This document shows, piece by piece, positions 1 to 6,077 of a DNA stretch of 7,327 nt. The notes beneath the pieces were generated by a model. The model ran no database searches, was not told the origin of the DNA, and worked only from the letters and a program-made list of their open reading frames with translations. The position numbers were made by a program, and so were the translations under genes. The number at the start of each line of letters is the position of its first letter. Within the stretch, counting starts at the first letter, position 1. Source of the DNA: Fibrobacteres bacterium CG2_30_45_31 (lineage in GTDB: Bacteria; Fibrobacterota; Fibrobacteria; Fibrobacterales; Fibrobacteraceae). The DNA is taken from contig MNYL01000111.1 in the NCBI GenBank assembly GCA_001873075.1, positions 1-7,327 of the forward strand, given 5' to 3'.

Positions 1-170
1 GCAGCAGGTTGAGCGGCAGTATCTGCGGTGCCCGTGTTACCACGACCGAGTTCGCGCGTACCCGCACCCATGCGTTCCACAAAGCCATCAAAACTCCCAA
101 GCATAGCCTTCTTATCGGCAAAAGAGGATACCGTGCCTAAAATAATTAAGAAGCAAATTAAACGTTTCAT
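1..170 (-). CDS. PorV/PorQ (UPF0164-like) outer membrane protein, N-terminal fragment
   Basis: This reading frame is open from an ATG at 170 to the left edge, giving 56 complete codons. The product begins MKRLICFLIILGTVSSFA, a typical signal peptide with likely cleavage after Ala18, followed by a mature N-terminus containing ERMGAGTRELGRGNTGTAD and then AAQPAA. The pattern 'GAG.R.LG.G...TA' just after the signal peptide is how PorV/PorQ and UPF0164 barrel proteins start, where it normally leads into a 'YWNPA' motif that would lie just outside the window. PorV proteins are FadL-like outer membrane barrels; PorV itself shuttles type IX secretion cargo. The ATG overlaps the TGA of the upstream propeller gene (ATGA), and a GGGAGG Shine-Dalgarno sequence (180-185) sits 9 bases before it inside that gene, so translation is probably coupled. 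The family call rests on a short stretch only. Confidence 0.6.
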   Translation of the reverse strand, partial: MKRLICFLIILGTVSSFADKKAMLGSFDGFVERMGAGTRELGRGNTGTADTAAQPA

Positions 171-1765
171 CGGCGGGATCCTCCCAAGGTCATCACCTTC
201 CCCCAGCCCACATGATCATGGTTGTCCTTGACCCGCACATAATAAATTCCCATGGTGGCCGCACGACCGTGATCATCATAACCATCCCAGAAGTCTTCTG
301 TGGCAAGCGAACTCCGCGTGGAACTTGCTGGTCTAAAAACACTTTTCACGATCGTTCGAACCTTGCGCATATCATAACTAAAAATTTCAATCGTAATGTT
401 TGCATCTTTGCCGACTTTGTAGGCCACAAGCGCAGTTCCGCCAGCGACAATCACCGAAGGCACCATTCGAATGGAGCCCAAATTATCATTCACGGCAGCT
501 TGATTCAAAATGTAAGACCACGTTTTGCCTGTATCCGCTGAAACGGAAATGCCAGCACCATAAGTACTCACCGCAATTCCTTTTACACTCGCAGTCAACG
601 GGAAAGCGCTCACAGAAGTAATTGTCGTCGACCGATCCACAACGCCCGCATCAAGAGCATACAGCCACTGATTTTCATTATCCCATGGAATAGCCCCATT
701 GCTATCGAGTTTCAAAAGACCGCTGATCGAGCCTTCAATCGTCTGCACCGATAAAAAGGCGAGAGAACCCACAAAAGCAATTGCACTCACACTATAATCG
801 GCCTTATCATAAATATTTTTCTGCACTTTACCCACAGTATCCTTGAACACCACTTCCTTAAATGTGGCCCCATTCCAAGAACGCCAAAGATGACTTTGTG
901 TGCTAGAGCCCGAACGCACCGAAGTCTCAGCAATAATTTGCGTCGGAGTACCACCGATCCAAACCCCTGTAACACGCCCCGTATCCAAGGCAGGGATATT
1001 CAACTTGGTCAGTGTATTTCCCGTTCTCACCTTTTGATACAAACCTCGCTCGGTCGCAAGCCAAAGCGCAGAGGTTTCCGGGTGTAATGCAAGTCCAAAC
1101 ACAGAAGGGTTCTTTTTTCCATCAATGGAACTTTGTGAGGTAAGAGTGTCTATTTTAAGTCCCGAGGCATTGACCACATAATAGCCCACTCGAGCATTAC
1201 TCGCCCCACTGGAAATATCATATCGGGTAAGTCCCAAAATACCGCGAGCAATCCACAAAATTTTAGTCGTAGAATCATACGCAAGACCACTCACCGCCTG
1301 ATTCATGGGGGCTAGATAATTTGCATCAATATTCGCTGTAGGAACATCCAAAGGAGTAGAATAGACAGAATTAATTGCCCGGGAAGAAAGAATACCAGCG
1401 GGTTCTATAAAGCTACTTGCGGAATCATTAATAGAAAAAAGCGGAAGCACCCACCCCAAAGCCCCTGCAGAAGCAGAAACCGTACGACGATGTTCTGCCG
1501 TGAGATCCGAAAAAATGCCGTCTTGCACAGGGGTTTCTTCATCGCCCAAAAATTCTTGAGCCATACCCGTTGCATGAACCCCTGTCGCACTGGGTGAAAG
1601 TGTCAATAAAGTAAGTCCACTCCCCGCATCGCCACGAGAAAGCACCCACAAAGAGCCCGTGGAAGACCCTTTCCCCACGGCAAAAGTGAAATTACTCACC
1701 AACCGATCTTCTGCGGCAAAAGTGAGAGCGGTCAAAGCCAAAAGGGAAAAGAAAATTTTACTCAT
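167..1765 (-). CDS. Secreted propeller-like protein with Asp-box and FlgD-like C-terminal domain
   Basis: The 532-residue product starts with a signal peptide (MSKIFFSLLALTALTFAA, likely cut after Ala18). The middle resembles a beta-propeller: similar blade-like segments occur near residues 159-182 (GLAYDSTTKILWIARGILGL) and 222-245 (FGLALHPETSALWLATERGL), and an Asp-box, SADTGKTW, lies at 409-416, matching S-x-D-x-G-x-T-W. From about residue 447 to the end the protein looks like a FlgD-type Ig-like domain, with IEIFSYDMRKVRTI, FWDGYDDHG (from 492) and GIYYVRVKD. Such domains are common at the C-termini of secreted proteins in Fibrobacter and other FCB bacteria. No catalytic residues are evident, so a glycosidase call is not justified. 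It lies 13 bases after the lolA-like gene and overlaps the PorV-like gene by 4 bases. The nearest Shine-Dalgarno-like GAGG is at the lolA stop, 16 bases from the ATG, so initiation may depend on coupling. It may be a surface or secreted cargo of the neighbouring barrel. Confidence 0.75.
   Translation of the reverse strand: MSKIFFSLLALTALTFAAEDRLVSNFTFAVGKGSSTGSLWVLSRGDAGSGLTLLTLSPSATGVHATGMAQEFLGDEETPVQDGIFSDLTAEHRRTVSASAGALGWVLPLFSINDSASSFIEPAGILSSRAINSVYSTPLDVPTANIDANYLAPMNQAVSGLAYDSTTKILWIARGILGLTRYDISSGASNARVGYYVVNASGLKIDTLTSQSSIDGKKNPSVFGLALHPETSALWLATERGLYQKVRTGNTLTKLNIPALDTGRVTGVWIGGTPTQIIAETSVRSGSSTQSHLWRSWNGATFKEVVFKDTVGKVQKNIYDKADYSVSAIAFVGSLAFLSVQTIEGSISGLLKLDSNGAIPWDNENQWLYALDAGVVDRSTTITSVSAFPLTASVKGIAVSTYGAGISVSADTGKTWSYILNQAAVNDNLGSIRMVPSVIVAGGTALVAYKVGKDANITIEIFSYDMRKVRTIVKSVFRPASSTRSSLATEDFWDGYDDHGRAATMGIYYVRVKDNHDHVGWGKVMTLGGSRR
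180..185 (-). promoter_or_regulatory. Shine-Dalgarno inside propeller gene for PorV-like gene
   Basis: Read on the minus strand, GGGAGG lies 9 bases upstream of the ATG at 170, within the last codons of the propeller gene. With the ATGA stop/start overlap it fixes the start of the PorV-like gene and points to coupled translation of the two proteins. Confidence 0.75.
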
Positions 1766-1778
1766 ATCGCCGGGGGCG

Positions 1779-2420
1779 TTACCTCATATCAATTTCGCCA
1801 ACGCCTTTAACACTCTTGTAGAGGAATTCGGCATCGGCTATTTTTTGTTGGCGTTTCAATTTGGAGATGTCATACCAAGACTGGTTATCCATAGAATCCG
1901 TTGTACTCAACCTCACCGGAGAATAATCGGCAGCGGCAAGCCAGACCTCCATGGCTTTGAATTGTTTGCCATATTTGGAAGGATCTAGCGTCAAGACATA
2001 AATGGACTTCCCTTGCCAGATGTCTTTTTTAACTGCGGTTGCCTTACAATTCAAGTATTTAAATAACAATTCTGAAGGGTGCAAGGTAGAGGAAAGATCT
2101 TCCACTAACTTTATAAGGACTTGTTTCTGGTCCTTATTCCACTGCCACACGGTAGTCCCATCGCTATAAAAAACAATCCCAGGAATGGTGAGGCGAAAAC
2201 GATTTTTATCGCCCACCAGCAGCGAACCTTGCTGCGTTGCAACTTCTGGAGAATTCGCATAATAGACCGTTACTTTAAAGTCTAAACTCCAACCCCGGCT
2301 GGCATCAAACCATTGAGTCGATTTTGCCATGATAGAGTCTGCATTCTGCGCCATCACCGTTCCCAAACCTAAGAATAGGCTCACCGACAACCACACTAAA
2401 AAGCACAAATTGGTTTTCAT
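1779..2420 (-). CDS. lolA: LolA-like periplasmic outer-membrane lipoprotein carrier
   Basis: The 213-residue product is close to the usual LolA length (about 200). It has a signal peptide with likely cleavage after Ala24 (GTVMA|QN). The mature part shows the LolA layout: an early 'W-x-x-D-F-K-V' strand region (44-50), RFRLTIPG (74-81), the family hallmark FYSDGTTVWQW (84-94), HPSELLF (114-120), and a final 'AEFLYKSVKGVGEID' strand (197-211) that matches the ending of LolA proteins. LolA accepts lipoproteins from the LolCDE transporter and carries them through the periplasm to the outer membrane. It is the first gene of a minus-strand operon with the propeller gene (13 bases apart) and the PorV-like gene. 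Only a weak GAGAG ribosome binding site precedes the ATG. Its position next to a secreted protein and a barrel, rather than ftsK or rarA, leaves open that it is a specialised paralogue rather than the housekeeping carrier. Confidence 0.82.
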   Translation of the reverse strand: MKTNLCFLVWLSVSLFLGLGTVMAQNADSIMAKSTQWFDASRGWSLDFKVTVYYANSPEVATQQGSLLVGDKNRFRLTIPGIVFYSDGTTVWQWNKDQKQVLIKLVEDLSSTLHPSELLFKYLNCKATAVKKDIWQGKSIYVLTLDPSKYGKQFKAMEVWLAAADYSPVRLSTTDSMDNQSWYDISKLKRQQKIADAEFLYKSVKGVGEIDMR

Positions 2421-2507
2421 AAGCTCTCAATTTACAAAAAAAGCCTCAAACAAAAGACATAACGACAAAAATGAAAGTAAAAGTGCTGTTTTTGCTCTTT
2501 TTCAAAG

Positions 2508-2523
2508 TGGCACAGAGATTGCT
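2508..2523 (+). promoter_or_regulatory. Sigma-54 (-24/-12) promoter of first OMP gene
   Basis: The sequence TGGCAC-AGAGA-TTGCT matches the sigma-54 consensus TGGCAC-N5-TTGCW at every defined position. The invariant GG (2509-2510) and GC (2521-2522) are exactly 12 bases apart, as required. Transcription would start about 12 bases downstream, near 2534, giving a leader of about 36 bases that ends in a strong Shine-Dalgarno sequence. Sigma-54 promoters need an AAA+ enhancer-binding activator, whose site is not identified here. The match is seen directly; use in vivo is inferred. Confidence 0.78.
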
Positions 2524-2558
2524 AGAGTCCGTACAGGAAAACTTCCTCATCATACAAC

Positions 2559-2564
2559 AAGGAG
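2559..2564 (+). promoter_or_regulatory. Shine-Dalgarno that sets the OMP start
   Basis: AAGGAG lies 5 bases before the ATG at 2570. It selects this start over the upstream in-frame ATG at 2471, and the protein from 2570 begins directly with a classical signal peptide. Confidence 0.88.
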
Positions 2565-2569
2565 AAAAG

Positions 2570-3640
2570 ATGAAAACAGTTTTTAACTTCGCCACTACAG
2601 CTATGGGGCTTGCAATTCTCGGGACTGCCGCTTCTGCAGCCGAAGTCAGTTTCAGTGGATTTCTTGATGCCGATGTCGCCGGGTATTACAACCTCGACAC
2701 AACTTCCAAAAATTTGGACTTACAGGCGAATCATGAACTCGACCTGACGGCAACGGTAAAAGTCAATGACAAAGTATCCGTAGATATCTATGCGACAAGC
2801 TATACCACTGGGCCTACAGGCGGTACAGTGCCAGCACAGGGTTCTGATGCAGAAAATCGTTGGACAGGCCTCACCTATGACGGTTTTATAGCCAACATCC
2901 AGGCAACACAGGACTTAAAATTTCGTTTTGGAGATCTCTGCTACACGGCAGGACAATTTAATTACTACGGTTACAAACGCGCCATTGCTTATGCCGTGGG
3001 CCTCAAAGAGACAGGCTTCCGCGGATTGGAAGCCAATTACAAGGGAGCGAGCCTCGCTGCCGGAGCTGATACCAAATCCACCTACCGAGTGTACGGTGCT
3101 TATGATCTAGTCTTCGGCGAAAGCAACGTAAAACCATTTGCTTTGTATTCCAGTGACCAAGCAGAAGACACTTATTCGCTCCGCGCTGGTTTAGATGGAA
3201 CGATTGCGTTCAGTGGGCAGAAGATCAAAATCGCCTATGGCGCCTACAAAGACAAAGGCGATGAACTCAGCCACGCGATTGCGGTAGAGCCCATTTTATC
3301 CTTTGGTTCTGTTTCTCTTGCAGCTACAGCCTTTGTGGCGATCTTAGACGACAAAGACCCAACGATCATCAGCGTTCCAGAATGGATGTTCTTCTATGTG
3401 GAACCTGGTTATGCCTTCAATTCCGTATTCAGCGTAGGTCTTCCTTTGGAATACCACACAATGACTACCGACTCCGATGCTGATCTCAGCGAAATCTGGA
3501 CCGTACCTACCGCATACTTCGCTCTCGGCGAAGGATTCACTTGGTCTATCTGGGGACAAAGTTCCTTTAGAATCGGTAGTGACATCGACAATACAGATCC
3601 TTATTTCGGCCTCGGTTCCGAAGTCATTCTATCCTTCTAA
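2570..3640 (+). CDS. Beta-barrel-type outer membrane protein (paralogue 1)
   Basis: The 356-residue product starts with a signal peptide, MKTVFNFATTAMGLAILGTAASA, cut near Ala23/Ala24. The mature chain consists of short alternating strands rich in Tyr, Phe and Gly with Asp-rich turns, and ends in ...EVILSF; a C-terminal Phe is the usual signal for BAM-dependent barrel insertion. It is clearly paralogous to the next gene: both have AEV after the signal peptide, FGDL-x-Y-x-AG-x-F-x-YY (here from 120), a following 'YAV-x-LK' segment, and MFFYVEP (273-279). I do not recognise the family and cannot name a substrate; porin-like or structural roles are both possible. Expression is predicted from the sigma-54 promoter at 2508-2523 and ends at a strong terminator just after the gene, so it appears monocistronic. 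There is a single cysteine in the barrel region (Cys124). Confidence 0.85.
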   Translation: MKTVFNFATTAMGLAILGTAASAAEVSFSGFLDADVAGYYNLDTTSKNLDLQANHELDLTATVKVNDKVSVDIYATSYTTGPTGGTVPAQGSDAENRWTGLTYDGFIANIQATQDLKFRFGDLCYTAGQFNYYGYKRAIAYAVGLKETGFRGLEANYKGASLAAGADTKSTYRVYGAYDLVFGESNVKPFALYSSDQAEDTYSLRAGLDGTIAFSGQKIKIAYGAYKDKGDELSHAIAVEPILSFGSVSLAATAFVAILDDKDPTIISVPEWMFFYVEPGYAFNSVFSVGLPLEYHTMTTDSDADLSEIWTVPTAYFALGEGFTWSIWGQSSFRIGSDIDNTDPYFGLGSEVILSF

Positions 3641-3790
3641 TTTTTGCTAATTTATGATTTTTTAATGGACGCAAATAAAATTGCGTCCATTTTTGTTGTA
3701 TTTTAAAACGCGTTTGCTGGTTTAAGGAAGCGCATATTTCTATTTTTGCAGTCGAAAGGGATTTTTCATTCCCATTAGTAAAGGAACCTC
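3641..3790 (+). promoter_or_regulatory. Intergenic region between the two OMP genes
   Basis: These 150 bases contain a terminator (3664-3697), an AT-rich stretch that probably holds the promoter of the second outer membrane protein gene, and a Shine-Dalgarno AAGGAA just before its ATG. No sigma-54 motif is present. A TATTTTTG at 3741-3748 and nearby TTTG at 3713-3716 recall the Bacteroidetes-type promoter, but the 24-base spacing is too long; a sigma-70-type pair is equally weak. The promoter is therefore not assigned precisely. Confidence 0.45.
3664..3697 (+). terminator. Rho-independent terminator after OMP paralogue 1
   Basis: An 11-base perfect inverted repeat, AATGGACGCAA / TTGCGTCCATT, encloses an ATAAAA loop and runs into TTTTTGTT. 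The core stem GGACGCAA/TTGCGTCC is GC-containing and perfect. The T-run is on the right side only, so it acts for rightward transcription and separates the two outer membrane protein genes. Confidence 0.9.
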
Positions 3791-4894
3791 ATGCGAAAGC
3801 AGCAGATTTTACCCTTAGTTTTTATGTCCGCTTCCATGGCCATGGCCGCCGAAGTTGTTGTTCACGGTGATATCAATGCCGATTATGCCACCTATTGGGA
3901 TGATGAATTCAGTCCACTGAATGCAGCAAACCAGGATATTGACCTCCGTGGTACCGCCTATATGGACGAAAATTTTTCCGTAACCCTTATGGGAAACACC
4001 CATAGTACATACGTAAGCGATAGCGTCACCGCGGCTTCTGAAGTCCGACACGAAAATCGTGCAACCGCCATGGGTGACAACGAAAACCGTTTCACCGCCT
4101 TCAATTTTGATGGGGTACAAATGCGCTGGAACTTCACACCCAGCGCAGCAGTCGTTTTTGGTGATTTAACCTATAGTGCAGGTTCCTTCAGCTATTATTA
4201 CTGGCGCAATACCGAAAATTATGCCGTAATTCTTAAAGATCAGAAGTTGCGTGGTGTTGGTTTTGAGTTGGAAGACGGTCGCATTTACGTTGGTGCCTCT
4301 AACAATAATGCAACGGCGCTCACCATGTATGGCACATACCCGTTTGCATTGCTTTCTCATACGGAAGAACGTTTGACAATCACTCCAAGTATTGATTGGA
4401 TTTTCGGCAAAGATATCGGACGATCCTACACTTACGCTTTGGGTACCGAAATTCAATATGCCAAAAGTGTTGGGGATTTAAATTATAGTGTTACTGCCAC
4501 TTGGGGCACTCACCCCTACAAGGGAACAGGCGTGCATACCTTCTTGCTGGAACCTTCATTCAACTTTGATTTCTTCAATTTGGGAATGAGCTACTACCAA
4601 GCCCTTCTTGCTGACGATGATGCTCCTGTTGACGAGCAGATATTCACTGAAGATGAACGTATGTTCTACGTGGAACCCTCTTTCAATTTGCATAAAAAGT
4701 TGGCTCTGGGGCTCGCTTATGAATTCCATGATCCAAGCCTCCAAACCGATGGGGATAGTCGCCACTTTGTGGGCCCGAACATCTATTTGTACCCAACAGC
4801 TGATGCAGAACTCGTTGTCTGGGGTGGCTACAACATTCGTAGCTCCACGGCAAACACATTCTCCATGGGCATGAGCGGACAAGTTCATTTCTAA
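3791..4894 (+). CDS. Beta-barrel-type outer membrane protein (paralogue 2)
   Basis: The 367-residue product has a signal peptide (MRKQQILPLVFMSASMAMA, cut near Ala19/Ala20) and a mature chain of alternating aromatic strands with acidic turns, ending in ...SGQVHF with the C-terminal Phe of barrel proteins. It shares with its upstream neighbour AEV after the signal peptide, the FGDLTYSAGSFSYY block (from 123), the 'YAV-x-LK' segment and MFYVEP (291-296), so the pair arose by an old tandem duplication; overall identity is clearly low. I do not recognise the family. A good Shine-Dalgarno (AAGGAA) precedes the ATG. No terminator follows: the acyltransferase gene starts 20 bases after the stop, so the two are probably cotranscribed. 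Compared with paralogue 1 it carries a longer insertion near residues 75-95 (around SDSVTAASEVRHENR). Confidence 0.85.
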   Translation: MRKQQILPLVFMSASMAMAAEVVVHGDINADYATYWDDEFSPLNAANQDIDLRGTAYMDENFSVTLMGNTHSTYVSDSVTAASEVRHENRATAMGDNENRFTAFNFDGVQMRWNFTPSAAVVFGDLTYSAGSFSYYYWRNTENYAVILKDQKLRGVGFELEDGRIYVGASNNNATALTMYGTYPFALLSHTEERLTITPSIDWIFGKDIGRSYTYALGTEIQYAKSVGDLNYSVTATWGTHPYKGTGVHTFLLEPSFNFDFFNLGMSYYQALLADDDAPVDEQIFTEDERMFYVEPSFNLHKKLALGLAYEFHDPSLQTDGDSRHFVGPNIYLYPTADAELVVWGGYNIRSSTANTFSMGMSGQVHF

Positions 4895-4914
4895 AGCTTA
4901 AACAGAATGCTATT

Positions 4915-5967
4915 GTGAGAATACGAGCCCTTGATTCTATTCGGGGGCTTCTGCTTTTGCAGATGACCCTGGATCACTTCGGAGAACCGATCTCCCGCTT
5001 CCTTTATCAAAGTTTTGGTTTTTTCACAGCCGCAGAAGGGTTCTTTTTTCTTTCAGGATTTGTGGGAATTCTTGCCGTTAAAAGCAAACTCGCGAAAGGA
5101 CAAGATTCTTCATGGATGCGGAAACGAGCGGTTCGAATTTGGAAATACCATATAGCGACCGTCCTTTTCGTCACTTTTCTCGCCATTGTATTATTTCCTT
5201 CTCTTCGTTCTTACGTTGAAGGTTTGATAGAGCACCCGTTGAGTGGTGGGCTCCTAGTGGCGAGCTTGATTTATACCCCTTCCTGGCTTGATGTACTCCC
5301 ACTCTATGTGTTCCTCCTTTTGATTGGTTCTTTTATTTTGCCGTTCATTTCTCGTGGGCGTCTCTTGCCAGTGTGGGGAATTTCCTTTGGCCTTTGGCTG
5401 GTTTCCCAATTAGGTCTACGCGAGTGGGGGCTCTCTTTTCTCCCCAGTTGGTCTTATCCTGGATTCTTTGATCTTTTTTCGTGGCAATTCGTGTATTTCT
5501 CTGGAGCGACCCTCAGTGCCCTCTGGAAAGATCACTTACAGGCCAAAGCCTCTCAAGGAAATTGGTACCCTATTCTCTCTATTGGTTGTGTTCTCTTTTG
5601 CCTTTTTTGTGGGCTATGGTCCCATGGATTACTCCCCATCGCACAGCCCTCCGAATTTTGGGTCAGCCGCGAACATTTAGGGTTTATCCGCATTCTCGAT
5701 TTTTTCGCTTTTGTTGTGGTTATTAGCTGGATTGTAAGACACAAGGCGGCCCTACTCGACTTCTCTTTCACAGCAACACTCGGGCGACATAGCTTGGAAA
5801 TTTACGCATGCCATACCCTGATGATTTATTTTTGGCTTGCGACTCCCACCAGCGTACGTTATACATCCCCTTGGAATATCGTTGTCCCCATCGCCGCCTG
5901 TATTTTCCTTTGGGGAATCGCTAAAAGCATAGAGAATCATTCAAAGACTCCAAAACAAATAAAATAA
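4915..5967 (+). CDS. OpgC-type integral membrane acyltransferase
   Basis: The 350-residue product is a polytopic membrane protein with about ten hydrophobic segments. It opens with RALDSIRGLLLLQMTLDHFG, where Asp7, Arg10-Gly11 and Asp20-His21 match the start of the OpgC / acyltransferase-3 fold. The segment 'FGFFTAAEGFFFLSGFVG' (about 35-52) is especially OpgC-like, RAVRIWKYHI follows, and LGRHSLEIYACH (289-300) is the conserved late motif. OpgC succinylates osmoregulated periplasmic glucans; the substrate here is unknown since no opgG or opgH lies in the window, so another envelope glycan is possible. The start is a GTG with no evident Shine-Dalgarno; no other usual start codon lies in frame between the previous stop and it, and the next in-frame ATG (codon 17) would remove the conserved N-terminus. 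Read-through from the outer membrane protein gene 20 bases upstream is likely to supply its transcript. Confidence 0.8.
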   Translation: MRIRALDSIRGLLLLQMTLDHFGEPISRFLYQSFGFFTAAEGFFFLSGFVGILAVKSKLAKGQDSSWMRKRAVRIWKYHIATVLFVTFLAIVLFPSLRSYVEGLIEHPLSGGLLVASLIYTPSWLDVLPLYVFLLLIGSFILPFISRGRLLPVWGISFGLWLVSQLGLREWGLSFLPSWSYPGFFDLFSWQFVYFSGATLSALWKDHLQAKASQGNWYPILSIGCVLFCLFCGLWSHGLLPIAQPSEFWVSREHLGFIRILDFFAFVVVISWIVRHKAALLDFSFTATLGRHSLEIYACHTLMIYFWLATPTSVRYTSPWNIVVPIAACIFLWGIAKSIENHSKTPKQIK

Positions 5968-5992
5968 CGTTGCATTTTGGGTCTCTTTTTTT
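5945..5992 (+). terminator. Possible rho-independent terminator overlapping acyltransferase end
   Basis: The arms AGAC-(T)-CCAAAA (5945-5955) and TTTTGGGTCT (5975-5984) can pair over ten base pairs with one bulge, followed after one C by seven Ts (5986-5992). The stem is AT-rich and the loop is 19 bases, so it is weaker than the terminator at 3664, and the stem begins inside the last codons of the acyltransferase gene. It would end the outer membrane protein/acyltransferase transcript before paaK. Confidence 0.4.
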
Positions 5993-6039
5993 GGGAAAAA
6001 CGCAGTCGTTTTACCTCTCATTATTTAGATTAAAGCAGT

Positions 6040-6063
6040 CCGATCCGCCCTGTCGGCGATTGG
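6040..6063 (+). promoter_or_regulatory. Hairpin just upstream of paaK ribosome binding site
   Basis: CCGAT (6040-6044) pairs with ATTGG (6059-6063, one G-U), and after a bulged C, CGCC (6046-6049) pairs with GGCG (6055-6058) around a CTGTC loop, giving nine base pairs. It ends a few bases before the AAGAGGA Shine-Dalgarno of paaK, where it could affect initiation or mRNA stability. No T-run follows, so it is not a terminator. It matches no riboswitch class that I recognise. Confidence 0.4.
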
Positions 6064-6077
6064 TAAGAGGAATCTCG

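Larger units (their letters stand above)
2421..2569. promoter_or_regulatory. Divergent intergenic region between lolA and first OMP gene
   Basis: These 149 bases separate two genes transcribed away from each other and must hold promoters for both. Rightward, a sigma-54 promoter is clear (2508-2523). Leftward, I cannot point to a convincing -35/-10 pair; T-rich runs and a 'TTGAAA' read on the minus strand are the best candidates and are weak. The frame of the rightward gene stays open back to an ATG at 2471, but that upstream part covers the promoter and is not expected to be translated. Confidence 0.7.

Noticed and set aside
28..541. Plus-strand open frames over the PorV-like and propeller genes (28-231, 212-541)
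   Set aside because: They lie opposite better-supported genes, show no domain or signal, and have no ribosome binding context; they are shadows.
2471..2569. In-frame N-terminal extension of the first outer membrane protein from the ATG at 2471
   Set aside because: It has no Shine-Dalgarno, it covers the sigma-54 promoter, and a strong AAGGAG plus signal peptide start at 2570.
3719..3732. Possible second sigma-54 promoter before the second outer membrane protein gene
   Set aside because: A GG and GC are present but 11 rather than 12 bases apart, and the flanking bases do not match TGGCAC/TTGCT.
3713..3748. Bacteroidetes-type promoter (TTTG ... TATTTTTG) before the second outer membrane protein gene
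   Set aside because: The -7-like element fits TAnnTTTG but the spacing of 24 bases is outside the usual range of about 19-21, and the region is T-rich.
3758..3773. GGGA/TCCC hairpin in the leader of the second outer membrane protein gene
   Set aside because: The stem is only four base pairs in a T-rich stretch and is easily expected by chance.
4330..4350. TGGCAC followed by TTGCA inside the second outer membrane protein gene
   Set aside because: The gap is eight bases instead of five and it lies within coding sequence.
3344..4888. Minus-strand open frames under the outer membrane protein genes (3344-3559, 3815-4120, 4166-4456, 4556-4888)
   Set aside because: Their translations have no recognisable character and sit antisense to genes with clear signal peptides and paralogy.
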